Notes: a model not told the origin generated them from the sequence alone. Shown: positions 1 through 6,744, counted from the stretch's first letter. The stretch is DNA of 17,904 nt from Desulfarculaceae bacterium (GCA_021737205.1 JAIPEK010000013.1:1-17904), one strand, 5' to 3'. Numbers and translations: made by a program.

Positions 1-416
1 TGCTTTAAAAGCTCGTTTTCATCATAAAGCCGTCTTAACTCAACCGCTCTTTTGACGCCGGATACCAGGCGGCTGTTTTCTATGGGTTTGACCATGTAGT
101 CGAATGCATTGTTTTTCATGCATTCAACAGCCAGTTCCACCTCCCTGTGTCCTGTAATAATGATCACCGGTATGTGGGGGTATTCCTTTGTAAGTTCAGA
201 AAGAAGTTCATTTCCTGAAACTTCCGGCATGGAGATATCCAGAAGGATTGTTGCTACGGGATTTTGGGACACGAACGGCATGACGTCCCGCGCATTCGAA
301 ATTTTTACGGTATGGTTGATTCCCTTGGGACGCAGTGCAAGATCAAAGCTCTTTAATGCGGATTCTTCATCATCCACAAGAAGCACCGGGTTTGCCGGAA
401 AAAGGCGCAGGTTCAT
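1..416 (-). CDS. Response regulator, receiver domain, partial (C-terminus off window)
   Basis: Reading the minus strand from ATG at 416 gives 138 open codons to the window edge. The sequence is a CheY-like receiver: acidic pocket D15/D16 (LLVDDEES), phospho-acceptor D60 (ILLDISMP), conserved T88 (IIITGH) and K110 (MVKPIE). After the receiver comes a linker ending YDENELLK, which resembles the linker before the AAA+ domain of NtrC/AtoC-type sigma-54 activators. That part lies outside the window, so the output domain is inference. The start codon overlaps the stop of the kinase upstream as ATGA, so the two are almost certainly co-translated and form a phosphorelay pair. Receiver identity is very sure; the NtrC-type output is a guess. 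Confidence 0.88.
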   Translation of the reverse strand, partial: MNLRLFPANPVLLVDDEESALKSFDLALRPKGINHTVKISNARDVMPFVSQNPVATILLDISMPEVSGNELLSELTKEYPHIPVIIITGHREVELAVECMKNNAFDYMVKPIENSRLVSGVKRAVELRRLYDENELLK

Positions 417-1987
417 AATCCGTCCTCGAGAACACTGTATACGGTTTTAAGTAACTCGTCGCGGTTCACGGGTTTTTCGAGAATATTTTCATAATCGAGC
501 TCCAGGATTTTTTCCGCTTTTGCTGTATTTACAAGCCCGGTAATCACGATAATTTGCACCCGGGACAGCTCGGTATTGTTCCGCAGGATCCGGCAGACTT
601 CATACCCGTCAATGTCCGGCATATGGATATCCAGGATCAGAAGATCCGGCGGATCCTGGCCCATCTGTATCAATGCGTCCGCACCGCTTTCCGCCTCCCT
701 GAAATCAAACCGGCCGGTTTTATCGAGGATGAGCCTGATGATTTTTCTGGATGCGGGATCATCATCCGCGATCAGCACGTTGACAGGGGAGATGCTCGAA
801 GACAGGGGCAGGACAATCCGGAAACCGGCTCCCTCTCCCTCCCGGCTGTCCACTTTAATGGTTCCTCCGTGATTCCGGACCGTATTCAGGGATGTGGACA
901 ATCCGAGTCCAGTGCCGCCGGTCTCCCGTCTTGTGGTAAAAAACGGGTCCATTATGTCGTTTCTATTCTCTTGGGAAATCCCTTTTCCCTGGTCTTTTAC
1001 TTCGATCTGCACGGAGTTGTTGTCCTCCAGAAACGCCGATGTGATGGACAGGGACTGGTGTCGTTCCTCAATGGCCTGGCAGGCGTTCTGGATGAGGTTC
1101 ACTATGACCTGTTCAATGGCCTGGCGGTTTCCCCGGATGTACGGCAGGTTCTCGGCAAGGTCAACCGAGAAATGGTCGGTGGTATCCGTGATCAGTTTTC
1201 GAGTAAGTCTCACCGCATCCTGTATCACCTGGTTTATATCCACGGAATCCTTGACATTCCCTTCCTCTTTTCCGGCAAAATTCTTTACATCGCTGATAAT
1301 CTGCTTGATCCGCATGGCGCTTTTCCGGACTCCCTCCAACAGGTCGGGTATTTCTTTGCGCATTTCCGTATACGGCAGGCCGCCGATGCTGAACTCTCCG
1401 TTTTCTTCATAATAGGTTTCAAGAATCGGAAGAATGCTTTTGAAGGATTTCTCCAGAAGCTGGGCGTTCAGCATGATAAAACTGTTGGGATTATTGATTT
1501 CGTGGGCCATGCCGGACAATAACACCCCCATATTGATCATCCTGTCGGCATGGGCGAGTTCCGAATCCATTTTTCTGGCATCGGTGATATCATTGACCCG
1601 CACGCTCACGTATTTTTGTGAAGAATCCGGGGCCGCCGCCGGGCAGATCGTCACCTGTTCCCGTGTTTCCGGATCAAGGAGCCCGTCTCTTTCATAACAC
1701 ATGTATTCCGTGTGCTTCAGCGCATCCTGTACCCTGCAGTTTGCGCAAGGCGCGTTTCTTTTCATCAGGGCTTCATAACAGGGGAGATTCAGAAGTTCGG
1801 ATTCCGGGGACGCACCGTAGTATTTTCGAACGGCGTTATTGGCCATGACGATCTTCATATCCTGGTTCAGTACGAACATGGGGTCGGGGATTCCTTCGAG
1901 GACCGTATTGAGTATCCGCCTGGTTTCAATAACTTCCCCGGAGACATCCCGGGGTTCCCTTTCCTCGAAATTCGGTTTTTGATCCAT
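413..1987 (-). CDS. Hybrid sensor histidine kinase (PAS - HisKA - HATPase - receiver)
   Basis: A 524-aa cytoplasmic kinase; no membrane segment is visible. Domains in order: PAS at about 25-135; dimerisation/phospho-acceptor region with H162 (GMAHEINNP); ATPase with N-box N297/N301 (NLIQNA), G1 box DQGKGI at 332-337 and G2 box GTGLGL at 358-363; receiver from about 402 with D408-D410, phospho-site D453 (LILDIHMP), T483 and K505. The PAS domain holds a Cys-x10-Cys-x2-Cys motif (C70, C81, C84) that could bind a metal or cofactor; this is inference. The receiver at the C-terminus suggests an internal phosphorelay, then transfer to the downstream regulator, whose ATG overlaps this stop codon. The signal sensed is unknown. 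There is only a weak ribosome site before the ATG. Confidence 0.95.
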   Translation of the reverse strand: MDQKPNFEEREPRDVSGEVIETRRILNTVLEGIPDPMFVLNQDMKIVMANNAVRKYYGASPESELLNLPCYEALMKRNAPCANCRVQDALKHTEYMCYERDGLLDPETREQVTICPAAAPDSSQKYVSVRVNDITDARKMDSELAHADRMINMGVLLSGMAHEINNPNSFIMLNAQLLEKSFKSILPILETYYEENGEFSIGGLPYTEMRKEIPDLLEGVRKSAMRIKQIISDVKNFAGKEEGNVKDSVDINQVIQDAVRLTRKLITDTTDHFSVDLAENLPYIRGNRQAIEQVIVNLIQNACQAIEERHQSLSITSAFLEDNNSVQIEVKDQGKGISQENRNDIMDPFFTTRRETGGTGLGLSTSLNTVRNHGGTIKVDSREGEGAGFRIVLPLSSSISPVNVLIADDDPASRKIIRLILDKTGRFDFREAESGADALIQMGQDPPDLLILDIHMPDIDGYEVCRILRNNTELSRVQIIVITGLVNTAKAEKILELDYENILEKPVNRDELLKTVYSVLEDGL

Positions 1988-2019
1988 CTTTTACAACCAT
2001 TTTTCCGTGAATATGCGTT

Positions 2020-2037
2020 CTTGTAATCTGTCACAAG
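2020..2037. promoter_or_regulatory. Dyad upstream of the kinase gene (possible operator)
   Basis: CTTGT at 2020-2024 and ACAAG at 2033-2037 form a 5-bp inverted repeat with an 8-bp spacer, about 33 bp upstream of the kinase start on the minus strand. The position fits a regulator-binding site near a promoter, but the arms are short and could arise by chance. Confidence 0.25.
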
Positions 2038-2154
2038 GTACATTATGAAAAAAATGAATGCAAATGAATTTTCCAAACGAGGCATTCATCAATGTATGTA
2101 ATACGGGAAGTTGGGGTTGGGATAACCGCTTGTTTTCAAAGGAGGCACTGTCTG

Positions 2155-2200
2155 AAGAAAAACAGCCCATATCAGGGCAAAGGCGCCGGATATGGGCTGG
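2155..2200 (-). terminator. Rho-independent terminator of the binding-protein gene
   Basis: CAGCCCATATC (2163-2173) and GATATGGGCTG (2189-2199) are a perfect 11-bp inverted repeat with a 15-nt loop. Read on the minus strand the stem is followed by TTTTTCTT. It lies about 35 bp past the stop codon at 2234, the right place to end transcription of the substrate-binding protein gene. Confidence 0.85.
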
Positions 2201-2233
2201 ATTGATAAGGAAATGAATCCGAAAGAGGGGCTG

Positions 2234-3190
2234 TTATTGAACCGCTTTTTTCAAAGCGGGTTCAAATGCGTCTATGGCGGCCTTTCCGTCAAAAGTTTTC
2301 ACACCTTTGAGCCATTCTTTGTATTTTTCCGGGTGGTTGCTCACCCATTTCAGTCCCGCTTCTTTCGGGGAAAGGGTGTTGTCCTCGTGAAGCTCGGTCA
2401 TGATCTGGTTGATCATGGACACCGGAAAATCAAGGTTCCGAAGGTACTGGGCAACGTTCGGCATGTCTTTTTCAAGGCCGACCCTGGTGTTGGTCCACAC
2501 TGTTGCGGAACCGTCATTGGGACCGAATGTTTCAGCCGTGCTGCCGGTCAGATAGGTCATGTCGATTCTTTCGTTCATGCTGTGGGGTGCCCAGCCTAAG
2601 AAAACAATCGGTTTTTTTTCTTTTGCGTAGGACTGAACCTGGGCCAGCATGGCCATCTCGCTGGAGGGAACCAGTTCGAATTTTCCGAGATTGAACATGT
2701 CGTTGTCAATCATCTTGTGAATCACTTTGTTTCCGTCGTTACCGGCTTCAATCCCGTAGATTTTCCATTCCAGCTCGTCCCCGAACTTTGCGATATCTGA
2801 AAAGTCTTTCAGGCCCATATCAATACAGTAGCTCGGTACTGCCAGTGTGTACTTGGCACCGGGCATGTTTTTGCAGTACTTGATTACGGTGCCTTCTTCG
2901 AAATATTTGTCCGCAATATTCGCCATGGAAGGCATCCAGTTTCCCAGGAAAAAGTCGGCATCTTTGGTGGAAAGTGCTGCATATACGATCGGCACGGACA
3001 TGGTGACATTATCGACTTTATACCCCAGGTTGGTCAGGGTGAATTCAGCAATTTCGCTTTTAATTGTGACCCCGGTCCATCCGACTTTGGCAATCTTGAC
3101 TTTGTCGGACTTATCCGCCGCTGCCGTTGCAACGGTTAAAATAAGAGCCAACGATACAAAAATAAACATTCGGCTTATTGTTTTACCCAT
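2234..3190 (-). CDS. Choline/glycine betaine ABC transporter substrate-binding protein (ProX/ChoX family)
   Basis: A periplasmic binding protein of 318 aa. The start at 3190 is chosen because GGAGG lies 6 nt upstream and the first 25 residues form a signal peptide (MGKTISR, hydrophobic core, then ATAAA). Family motifs VGWTG, NWMPSM and FLGWAPHSMN are present. W38, W85, Y114, W200 and N151 have the same spacing as the aromatic box and Asn of Sinorhizobium ChoX (W43, W90, Y119, W205, N156, recalled from memory), so a quaternary amine such as choline or betaine is the likely ligand. The position matching ChoX D45 is Gly40, so choline versus betaine preference is open. No permease or ATPase gene is adjacent. 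It has its own promoter and terminator, so it is an orphan, single-gene unit in this window. Confidence 0.9.
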   Translation of the reverse strand: MGKTISRMFIFVSLALILTVATAAADKSDKVKIAKVGWTGVTIKSEIAEFTLTNLGYKVDNVTMSVPIVYAALSTKDADFFLGNWMPSMANIADKYFEEGTVIKYCKNMPGAKYTLAVPSYCIDMGLKDFSDIAKFGDELEWKIYGIEAGNDGNKVIHKMIDNDMFNLGKFELVPSSEMAMLAQVQSYAKEKKPIVFLGWAPHSMNERIDMTYLTGSTAETFGPNDGSATVWTNTRVGLEKDMPNVAQYLRNLDFPVSMINQIMTELHEDNTLSPKEAGLKWVSNHPEKYKEWLKGVKTFDGKAAIDAFEPALKKAVQ

Positions 3191-3246
3191 TATACCCTCC
3201 AATTTTATGTAATAAAAATCTAATAAATCCCTAACTGAATCCAAAC

Positions 3247-3275
3247 ATCTTACACCAGAATTGCTTAGAATGCAA
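3247..3275 (-). promoter_or_regulatory. Sigma-70-like promoter for the binding-protein gene
   Basis: On the minus strand TTGCAT (3275-3270), a 17-bp spacer and TAAGAT (3252-3247) form a good -35/-10 pair about 57 bp upstream of the start codon at 3190. Confidence 0.5.
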
Positions 3276-3400
3276 AATATTTTTGTTCAAACGGACAGTC
3301 AGCGTTCGGCAGGAAAAGATCACAAGTTGACTGTGAGAGGGCAGACCTGATTGATTTGCGAGAAGTCAGATATAAAAACTTGATCACCGAGTGAAAATAA

Positions 3401-3429
3401 TTGACCTTGGATCAAAAGGTTAATATAAC
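3401..3429 (+). promoter_or_regulatory. Sigma-70-like promoter for tadA-purA, with overlapping dyad
   Basis: TTGACC (3401-3406), a 17-bp spacer and TATAAC (3424-3429) are close to consensus. Transcription would begin near 3436, only a couple of bases before the first ATG of tadA (3438), which implies a leaderless or nearly leaderless message. The -35 and spacer also form an imperfect dyad, TTGACCTT (3401-3408) against AAGGTTAA (3416-3423), with one mismatch. Confidence 0.5.
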
Positions 3430-3437
3430 TGTTGCGT

Positions 3438-3908
3438 ATGATGGATGAATATTATATGAAACTGGCCCTTGAACAGGCTAATAAAGCAGGTCGGCTGGAT
3501 GAAGTCCCTGTGGGGGCCGTCGTGGTGTCCAAAACGGGAGATATTGTCGGGTGCGGTCACAACCGGCCGATATCCGCATGTGATCCCACATGCCATGCGG
3601 AGATCGAAGCCATACGGATGGCGGCCAGAACCCTCGGAAATTACAGATTGATAGACACCGTGTTGTATGCCACCCTTGAACCCTGTATCATGTGTATGGC
3701 CGCTGTTGTCCATGCCCGGATCAAACGGATCGTGTTCGGAGCAAAAGATCCCAAATGGGGCGGCGCCGGATCCGTTGTCAACCTTGCGGCCGGGGTCGGA
3801 CTCAACCATGAGGTCGAAGTGAGACAGGGGGTAATGGGGGAAGAGACATCTGAAATTCTGAAAATGTTTTTTAAAAATAAAAGGAGCCGAACGTGTCAAA
3901 CACAGTAG
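3438..3908 (+). CDS. tadA: tRNA-specific adenosine deaminase TadA
   Basis: A 156-aa zinc deaminase that converts A34 to inosine in the tRNA-Arg(ACG) anticodon. Catalytic signatures are complete: H53-A54-E55 (CHAEIEA; His is a zinc ligand, Glu shuttles protons) and C83-x2-C86 (EPCIMC). GNYRL and the GAKDPKWGGAGS segment are typical of TadA rather than cytidine or guanine deaminases. ATG codons at 3438 and 3441 both fit; an in-frame TTG at 3432 is less likely. There is no Shine-Dalgarno sequence, matching the leaderless promoter prediction. The last 16 bases overlap purA, so the two genes are translationally linked. Confidence 0.95.
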   Translation: MMDEYYMKLALEQANKAGRLDEVPVGAVVVSKTGDIVGCGHNRPISACDPTCHAEIEAIRMAARTLGNYRLIDTVLYATLEPCIMCMAAVVHARIKRIVFGAKDPKWGGAGSVVNLAAGVGLNHEVEVRQGVMGEETSEILKMFFKNKRSRTCQTQ

Positions 3909-5182
3909 TTGTCGGAACCCAGTGGGGAGATGAGGGAAAAGGAAAAATCGTTGATCTGTTGAGCGAGTATGCCGATCATGTGGTCCGGTTCCAGGGAGGA
4001 AATAATGCCGGCCACACCATGGTCGTCCAGGGAAAGGAAATCATAAGCCACCTGGTCCCTTCCGGGATTATACAGAAAAAGAAATGCTTTATAGGAAACG
4101 GAGTCGTGGTGGATCCCGAGGTGCTTATACAAGAAGTGGACTACCTCAACGAAAACGGTATTGACGCCTCCCCGGATATGCTCAAGGTCAGCAACCGCGC
4201 TCATATGATCATGCCCTACCACAAGCGCATTGACAAAGCCAGGGAGGCGAAAAAGGGAAAGGGCAGAATCGGCACCACCGGCAGGGGAATCGGTCCCTGT
4301 TACGAAGACAAGGCCACACGAAGGGGTATTCGTTTTGCCGATCTTCTGGAACAGGACCTGTTTGTGGAAAAAGTAAAGGCCATTCTGGACGAAAAAAATT
4401 TTTATCTTGAAAAGTATTTCAATGAAGAGCCTGTTGACCCGGAAAAGGTGATCGACCAGTTCATTGAGCTCAAAGAGCGCCTGATTCCCTATATTGCGGA
4501 TGTCTCCGTACTGCTTTACGAAGGAACACGGGCCGGCAAAAAAATCTTGTTCGAAGGGGCCCAGGGCACCCACCTGGATGTGGAGCACGGCACCTATCCG
4601 TTTGTCACTTCCTCCAACACCGTTTCCGGCAATGCCGCCTGCGGAGCCGGGCTCGGCCCCAACCACCTGCATGAAATTCTCGGAATCGTAAAAGCGTACA
4701 CCACCCGGGTCGGGCAGGGACCGTTCCCCGCCGAGCTTTTCGATAAAGTCGGAGAAAAACTCCAGGAAAAGGGCTCCGAATTCGGTGCCACCACCGGAAG
4801 GCGGCGAAGGTGCGGATGGCTGGACGCCGTGATGCTGAAAAACGCAGTCCGGCTGAACAGCCTGAGCGGAATCGCCATCACCAAGCTGGATGTACTCGAC
4901 GATCTGGAAGAGATTTGTATCTGTACCGGTTATGAATACAAAGGAGAGGTGCTGAAAGACTTTCCGGCAAGTATCGAGATTTTAAACAACTGCACCCCGG
5001 TGTATGAAACCCTGCCCGGATGGAAACAGGACACTTCCGGCGCCCGGACGTACAATGAACTGCCGCAACAGACAAAGAAGTATCTCAAACGGATCGAGGA
5101 GATCACAGAGGTCAGGATCAAACTGATATCCGTTGGCCCGGCAAGAGAGGCCACCATCATAAAAGACAACCTTTTTCATTGA
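3893..5182 (+). CDS. purA: Adenylosuccinate synthetase PurA
   Basis: Makes adenylosuccinate from IMP, aspartate and GTP, the first committed step to AMP. At 429 aa it is full length (about 430 in the family). The N-terminal loop GTQWGDEGKGK (8-18) carries catalytic D13, and H41 lies in NNAGHT, both at the classical positions. GTTGRGIGPCYEDK and GATTGRRRRCGWLD are further family signatures. The start is GTG at 3893, with AAGGAG 6 nt upstream and inside the end of tadA, so the genes are coupled. Its TGA stop lies inside the -35 box of the following tRNA promoter. The partner enzyme of the pathway, purB, lies about 8 kb downstream. Confidence 0.98.
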   Translation: MSNTVVVGTQWGDEGKGKIVDLLSEYADHVVRFQGGNNAGHTMVVQGKEIISHLVPSGIIQKKKCFIGNGVVVDPEVLIQEVDYLNENGIDASPDMLKVSNRAHMIMPYHKRIDKAREAKKGKGRIGTTGRGIGPCYEDKATRRGIRFADLLEQDLFVEKVKAILDEKNFYLEKYFNEEPVDPEKVIDQFIELKERLIPYIADVSVLLYEGTRAGKKILFEGAQGTHLDVEHGTYPFVTSSNTVSGNAACGAGLGPNHLHEILGIVKAYTTRVGQGPFPAELFDKVGEKLQEKGSEFGATTGRRRRCGWLDAVMLKNAVRLNSLSGIAITKLDVLDDLEEICICTGYEYKGEVLKDFPASIEILNNCTPVYETLPGWKQDTSGARTYNELPQQTKKYLKRIEEITEVRIKLISVGPAREATIIKDNLFH

Positions 5183-5207
5183 CAATGAAAAAAAAAGGGC
5201 GTATTTT
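5172..5207 (+). promoter_or_regulatory. tRNA-Pro promoter with a palindrome at the -35 box
   Basis: TTGACA (5179-5184), a 17-bp spacer and TATTTT (5202-5207) make a strong sigma-70 promoter about 24 bp before the tRNA. The -35 box contains the purA stop codon. It also sits at the centre of a perfect inverted repeat with arms TTTTTCATTG (5172-5181) and CAATGAAAAA (5183-5192) around one central base. Confidence 0.7.
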
Positions 5208-5230
5208 GTCTTCCGATTCAATACCGCTGT

Positions 5231-5307
5231 CGGGGCGTGGCTCAGTCTGGTAGAGCACAGCGTTCGGGACGCTGGGGTCGAGTGTTCGAATCACTCCGCC
5301 CCGACCA
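5231..5307 (+). tRNA. tRNA-Pro (anticodon CGG)
   Basis: A 77-base tRNA that folds fully. Acceptor arms CGGGGCG and CGCCCCG pair over seven bases, the D arm is GCTC...GAGC, the anticodon stem is CAGCG/CGCTG with loop TTCGGGA (anticodon CGG, reading CCG), and the T arm is GAGTG-TTCGAAT-CACTC. The discriminator base is A and CCA is encoded. Its 3' half is the left copy of a 60-bp direct repeat, so this gene served as an integration site and was restored intact by the insertion. Confidence 0.97.
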
Positions 5308-5321
5308 GCTTTTAGAAGATT
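5262..5321 (+). repeat. Left 60-bp direct repeat (attL-like, tRNA-Pro 3' half)
   Basis: Runs from the anticodon loop of tRNA-Pro to 14 bases beyond its CCA end. It matches 6837-6896 at 59 of 60 positions (G at 5271, C at 6846). Repeats of a tRNA 3' end around AT-rich DNA are the usual footprint of tyrosine-recombinase integration. Confidence 0.92.
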
Positions 5322-5389
5322 TCAAAAATAAAACCCGCTAATTATTAGCCTAAAAAATTAAAAATAAATCCTGCCGTTCGGGAAGCGGT

Positions 5390-5488
5390 TTGCTGCTGAT
5401 CAATAATTATGCATGGTTGCGGCCTGCATATAGCGAACTGAACAGGTGTACATGGCATGATGTGGACTGGCGGGCGGAAAACACGGTC
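5390..5488 (+). pseudogene. Degenerate tyrosine recombinase (integrase) fragment
   Basis: Translating with one missing base after 5431 gives MHGCGLHI then SELNRCTWHDVDWRAENTV. This matches the box I region of XerC/D-like integrases, usually of the form YGCGLRISEL...L.W.DVDW...T. The catalytic Arg codon appears as CAT (5427-5429), a single transition from CGT. A second frame slip lies just upstream, where LLLI is readable from 5390. There is a stop at 5492 and nothing recognisable after it. The fragment is under 35 codons, so it is a remnant and non-functional. The match is made by eye to the family pattern; a profile search would settle it. Confidence 0.55.
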
Positions 5489-5536
5489 CGATGATTGATT
5501 TTTGATGGAATCATACTACCCCAAAAAAAATTGTGC

Positions 5537-5561
5537 ACTTTTAAAGTTGACGTATGTCAAC
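5537..5561. promoter_or_regulatory. Adjoining palindromes upstream of the toxin gene (likely autoregulatory operator)
   Basis: ACTTTTAAAGT (5537-5547, arms ACTTT/AAAGT) abuts and overlaps GTTGACGTATGTCAAC (5546-5561, arms GTTGAC/GTCAAC). They end 15 bp before the toxin ATG, where toxin-antitoxin operons usually carry the operator bound by the antitoxin. The second palindrome includes TTGACG, which with an 18-bp spacer and TATAAA (5571-5576) looks like a promoter. That promoter would start transcription inside the gene, so the real promoter may lie further upstream. Confidence 0.55.
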
Positions 5562-5576
5562 CCATGGTGATATAAA

Positions 5577-5891
5577 ATGGGTAAAGGCCTTCCAGACAAA
5601 CCATATCATTCAATTGGAAAAGTGAAGGAGGCTATAAAAGAAAAAAATTTTTTAATATCCCCAAGCGCACGGAGGACAGCTTGGGATGAATTTCAATGGG
5701 AGACAGAAGACATTGAAAGAGCGATATTGAAATTGAAGCTCAAAGATTTTTCACATAGGAAGCAACACTTCACCAATCCTGAATTATGGATTGATCATTA
5801 TCGAGCATACGGGTTGATGGGTGAAAATGTTTACACTCATCTTCACTTTGAAGATGGGATGTTGATTATCGGAAGCTTCAAAACTATATAA
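5577..5891 (+). CDS. MqsR-like mRNA interferase toxin (type II TA)
   Basis: A 104-aa protein of the length and pattern of MqsR, a RelE-fold endoribonuclease that cuts mRNA (at GCU in E. coli). Shared features recalled from the E. coli protein: SAR..A at 30-34, a conserved DF, then W at the same spacing, the W.D.YR motif, GE.VY with the catalytic Tyr, and the C-terminal LII.SFK with its Lys. The positions of E. coli K56 and Q68 are occupied by His and Ile, so the active site is not identical. The ATG follows GGTGA (5566-5570) by 6 nt. It is the first gene of the operon, the order toxin then antitoxin seen in mqsRA. Function in this organism is inferred. Confidence 0.8.
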   Translation: MGKGLPDKPYHSIGKVKEAIKEKNFLISPSARRTAWDEFQWETEDIERAILKLKLKDFSHRKQHFTNPELWIDHYRAYGLMGENVYTHLHFEDGMLIIGSFKTI

Positions 5892-5902
5892 AGGAGAGAA
5901 CC

Positions 5903-6484
5903 ATGCGTTGCCTGGATTGCGGGGAACAATTTGTTACCAAACACGGCGAGATAATTGAAAAAAGAAAAAACATAGGCACTTTTAAAGTTTCAAATGTCGA
6001 ATATCTGGAATGTGAAAGATGCGGTCAAAAACTATACCCTGCAAAAACCGCAAAACAAGTCGATAGGCGCGGGGAGGAAATCCAAAGGCGCCTTATTGAG
6101 AATCTGCCTGTTAAAGATTTCATAGGCGCCACTGCTGCGGCCAAAATGATAGGTATTTCCCGTCAAGCTATGCATAAACATCCCAGAATAAGAAGAGGGT
6201 TTATATACTCTGTGAAGTTAGAGGGAAAAATTTTTTACCATCTCAGGTCTGTTAATCTATATAAAGAAAAAGGTGATGGCAGATTCCCTTTGCATATAAA
6301 AGACATAGAGACAAAATTTAAAATTATCACAAACCGGGTTCCGTCCAAGCATGCCCCTATATATGAAAAACCTTTTCCTGATAGGGAGCTCCCAACAGGT
6401 CAATGGAGAGCAAAACAGGGAGAGTCAGTCAAAAATACCATATACCTGGGTAAAGGTTACAAAAAATTGAGGAAAAGAGCATGA
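5903..6484 (+). CDS. MqsA/YgiT-type zinc-finger antitoxin-like protein with excisionase-like HTH
   Basis: A 193-aa protein. Residues 1-50 form a YgiT/MqsA-type zinc finger: C3-x2-C6 (CLDCG) and C37-x2-C40 (CERCG) around a stretch that includes GTFKVSNVEYLE. In MqsA this domain binds the toxin. Residues about 74-123 (ATAAAKMIGISRQAMHKHP, then FIYSVKLEGKIFYHLRSV) look like an excisionase/MerR-type winged helix rather than the XRE-type domain of E. coli MqsA. A basic tail of about 70 residues has no recognised family and ends KKLRKRA. AAGGAG lies 6 nt before the ATG, 11 bases after the toxin stop. Pairing with the toxin is strongly suggested by position. The tail and the domain swap make it unusually long. 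Confidence 0.72.
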   Translation: MRCLDCGEQFVTKHGEIIEKRKNIGTFKVSNVEYLECERCGQKLYPAKTAKQVDRRGEEIQRRLIENLPVKDFIGATAAAKMIGISRQAMHKHPRIRRGFIYSVKLEGKIFYHLRSVNLYKEKGDGRFPLHIKDIETKFKIITNRVPSKHAPIYEKPFPDRELPTGQWRAKQGESVKNTIYLGKGYKKLRKRA

Positions 6485-6744
6485 ATAAAGAAGAAGAAAC
6501 AACCTCTGAAAACGCAGAAGCTTTAAATATTCAAATCAATAACGATTTGCCCCCCACATGGGTGGATTATATAGTACCAATGGCAAGGGAAGATGGCATC
6601 TTTTTTTTAAGATTTGCCACTATTATGCCGGAAGGCTTGGTTGAGCAAGCGCGTATAATAACGGATAATGAAGTAATGAAACAATTTGTGGATTCTATAT
6701 GCTCTGCCATGGACTATTATCCTGGAAGGCAGGATGGCGAGTAG
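6481..6744 (+). CDS. Small protein of the toxin-antitoxin operon (DUF3467-like by eye)
   Basis: An 87-aa protein whose ATG overlaps the antitoxin stop as ATGA, so it is co-translated with it. GAGGAAAAG upstream is the ribosome site. It has an acidic N-terminus, then a core with FFLRFATIMPEG, ARIITDNEVMKQFVDSI, no membrane segment and no cysteine. The core recalls DUF3467 (FxLDF...P...ARIILTPE.AK.L...L), but this is a visual resemblance only. Role unknown: accessory regulator, second antitoxin or cargo. Conservation of the three-gene order in other genomes would show whether it belongs to the system. Confidence 0.6.
   Translation: MNKEEETTSENAEALNIQINNDLPPTWVDYIVPMAREDGIFFLRFATIMPEGLVEQARIITDNEVMKQFVDSICSAMDYYPGRQDGE

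Noticed and set aside
554..1522. Long plus-strand open frame of 322 codons
   Set aside because: It lies wholly antisense to the histidine kinase, whose catalytic motifs are complete. Its translation shows no domain.
5375..5383. CGTTCGGGA inside the islet, matching the tRNA anticodon loop, as a third att core
   Set aside because: Only nine bases match and the flanks differ; chance or integrase-gene sequence explains it.
5571..5576. TATAAA as the -10 box of the toxin promoter
   Set aside because: It touches the ATG, so transcription would begin inside the gene. GGTGA just upstream fits a ribosome site, so a promoter further upstream is more likely.
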